Source of the DNA: Promethearchaeota archaeon
GTDB lineage: Archaea; Asgardarchaeota; Lokiarchaeia; Sigynarchaeales; SOKP01
NCBI GenBank assembly: GCA_019057975.1
Contig: JAHLWJ010000303.1
Coordinates: 1 to 5,714 of the forward strand
Length of the DNA stretch: 5,714 nt
Direction of reading: 5' to 3'
Shown piece after piece: positions 5,509 to 5,714 of this stretch. Position 1 is the stretch's first letter. Each line of letters starts with the position of its first letter. A program made the translations under genes and the position numbers. The notes below the pieces were generated by a model, which was given only the letters and a program-made list of their open reading frames with translations, searched no databases and had not been told where the DNA came from.

Positions 5509-5714
5509 AAACTAAAATTAAAAATTTCTAACGATTTCAAGCAGTTTTCTTATATGCTTCTCTAATCTATCTTTTCTATGACAAGCTAGATCAATAATAC
5601 TGGCATTCATTATCATTCGATTAATAACCTGGCTTAGGGATCAATATTTTTTACTTCTATCATTCTTTTCGGGCTTTTCTTATTAATCTAAATGATAGGC
5701 GATGAGATTTTTCT
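5509..5714. other. Right-hand end: short overlapping minus-strand reading frames
   Basis: On the minus strand, a frame entering from the right edge ends in FRLIRKARKE at TGA 5662-5660. Its stop overlaps an ATG (5663-5661) of a frame reading MIEVKNIDP that stops at 5636-5634. A third frame then reads LSQVINRMIMNASIIDLACH and ends at 5518. The pieces look as if they could belong to one gene broken by frame changes, but they are too short to identify. The plus strand shows nothing coding here. Confidence 0.3.
5518..5616 (-). CDS. Short hypothetical reading frame, perhaps the 3' end of a broken gene
   Basis: The ATG at 5616 gives 32 residues (IMNASIIDLACHRKDRLEKH, then a basic amphipathic helix ending in LLEIVRNF). 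The same frame is open upstream to a TGA near 5647 without another good start. Its helical, charged character looks more protein-like than random AT-rich DNA, but no family is recognised and no Shine-Dalgarno is evident. It converges on the nuclease-like gene with a gap of only nine bases. It may be a remnant rather than an expressed gene. Confidence 0.2.
   Translation of the reverse strand: MIMNASIIDLACHRKDRLEKHIRKLLEIVRNF

Overview
The window is very AT-rich and most likely comes from an Asgard archaeon, probably of the Lokiarchaeia type. The strongest clue is a Rab/Ras-like small GTPase (305-853, minus) with a DFAGEERFRF switch II segment, which I recall as typical of the expanded Asgard GTPase families. 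Other hints are the archaeal-looking AT-rich promoters with little or no Shine-Dalgarno signal and long non-coding stretches. No rRNA, tRNA or CRISPR array is visible.

Layout from left to right: the Lys/Glu-rich tail of a gene entering from the left (1-132, plus); a convergent gap; the small GTPase (305-853, minus); a gap with a perfect 19-base dyad upstream of the GTPase (955-973); a DUF3883 ('NO VEIN C-terminal')-like nuclease-fold gene broken by at least one frameshift (1160-1646, minus); a probable ADP-ribosyltransferase-fold protein with an inserted charged helical segment (1744-2694, minus); a decayed TIR-like gene with a C-terminal membrane helix (2857-3260, minus); a divergently placed HExxH metallopeptidase-like protein of no family I recognise (3429-4274, plus); about 400 non-coding bases with three related GTATAC-containing repeats, two of them forming the ends of a 221-base segment; a PD-(D/E)XK nuclease-like gene with a winged-helix C-terminus and a damaged or missing N-terminus (4681-5508, plus); and a weak set of short minus-strand reading frames to the end.

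Reading the frames by eye shows three genes in which recognisable domain sequence continues in another frame or beyond a stop: DUF3883-like, TIR-like and PD-(D/E)XK. Together with an ADP-ribosyltransferase-like and a metallopeptidase-like gene, this looks like a small accessory region of defence- or conflict-type genes, partly eroded. The alternative, which the sequence alone cannot exclude, is uncorrected indel errors in the assembly. The GTPase and the leftmost gene look like ordinary host genes. I see no clear intact multi-gene operon; the genes are separately spaced and change strand often.
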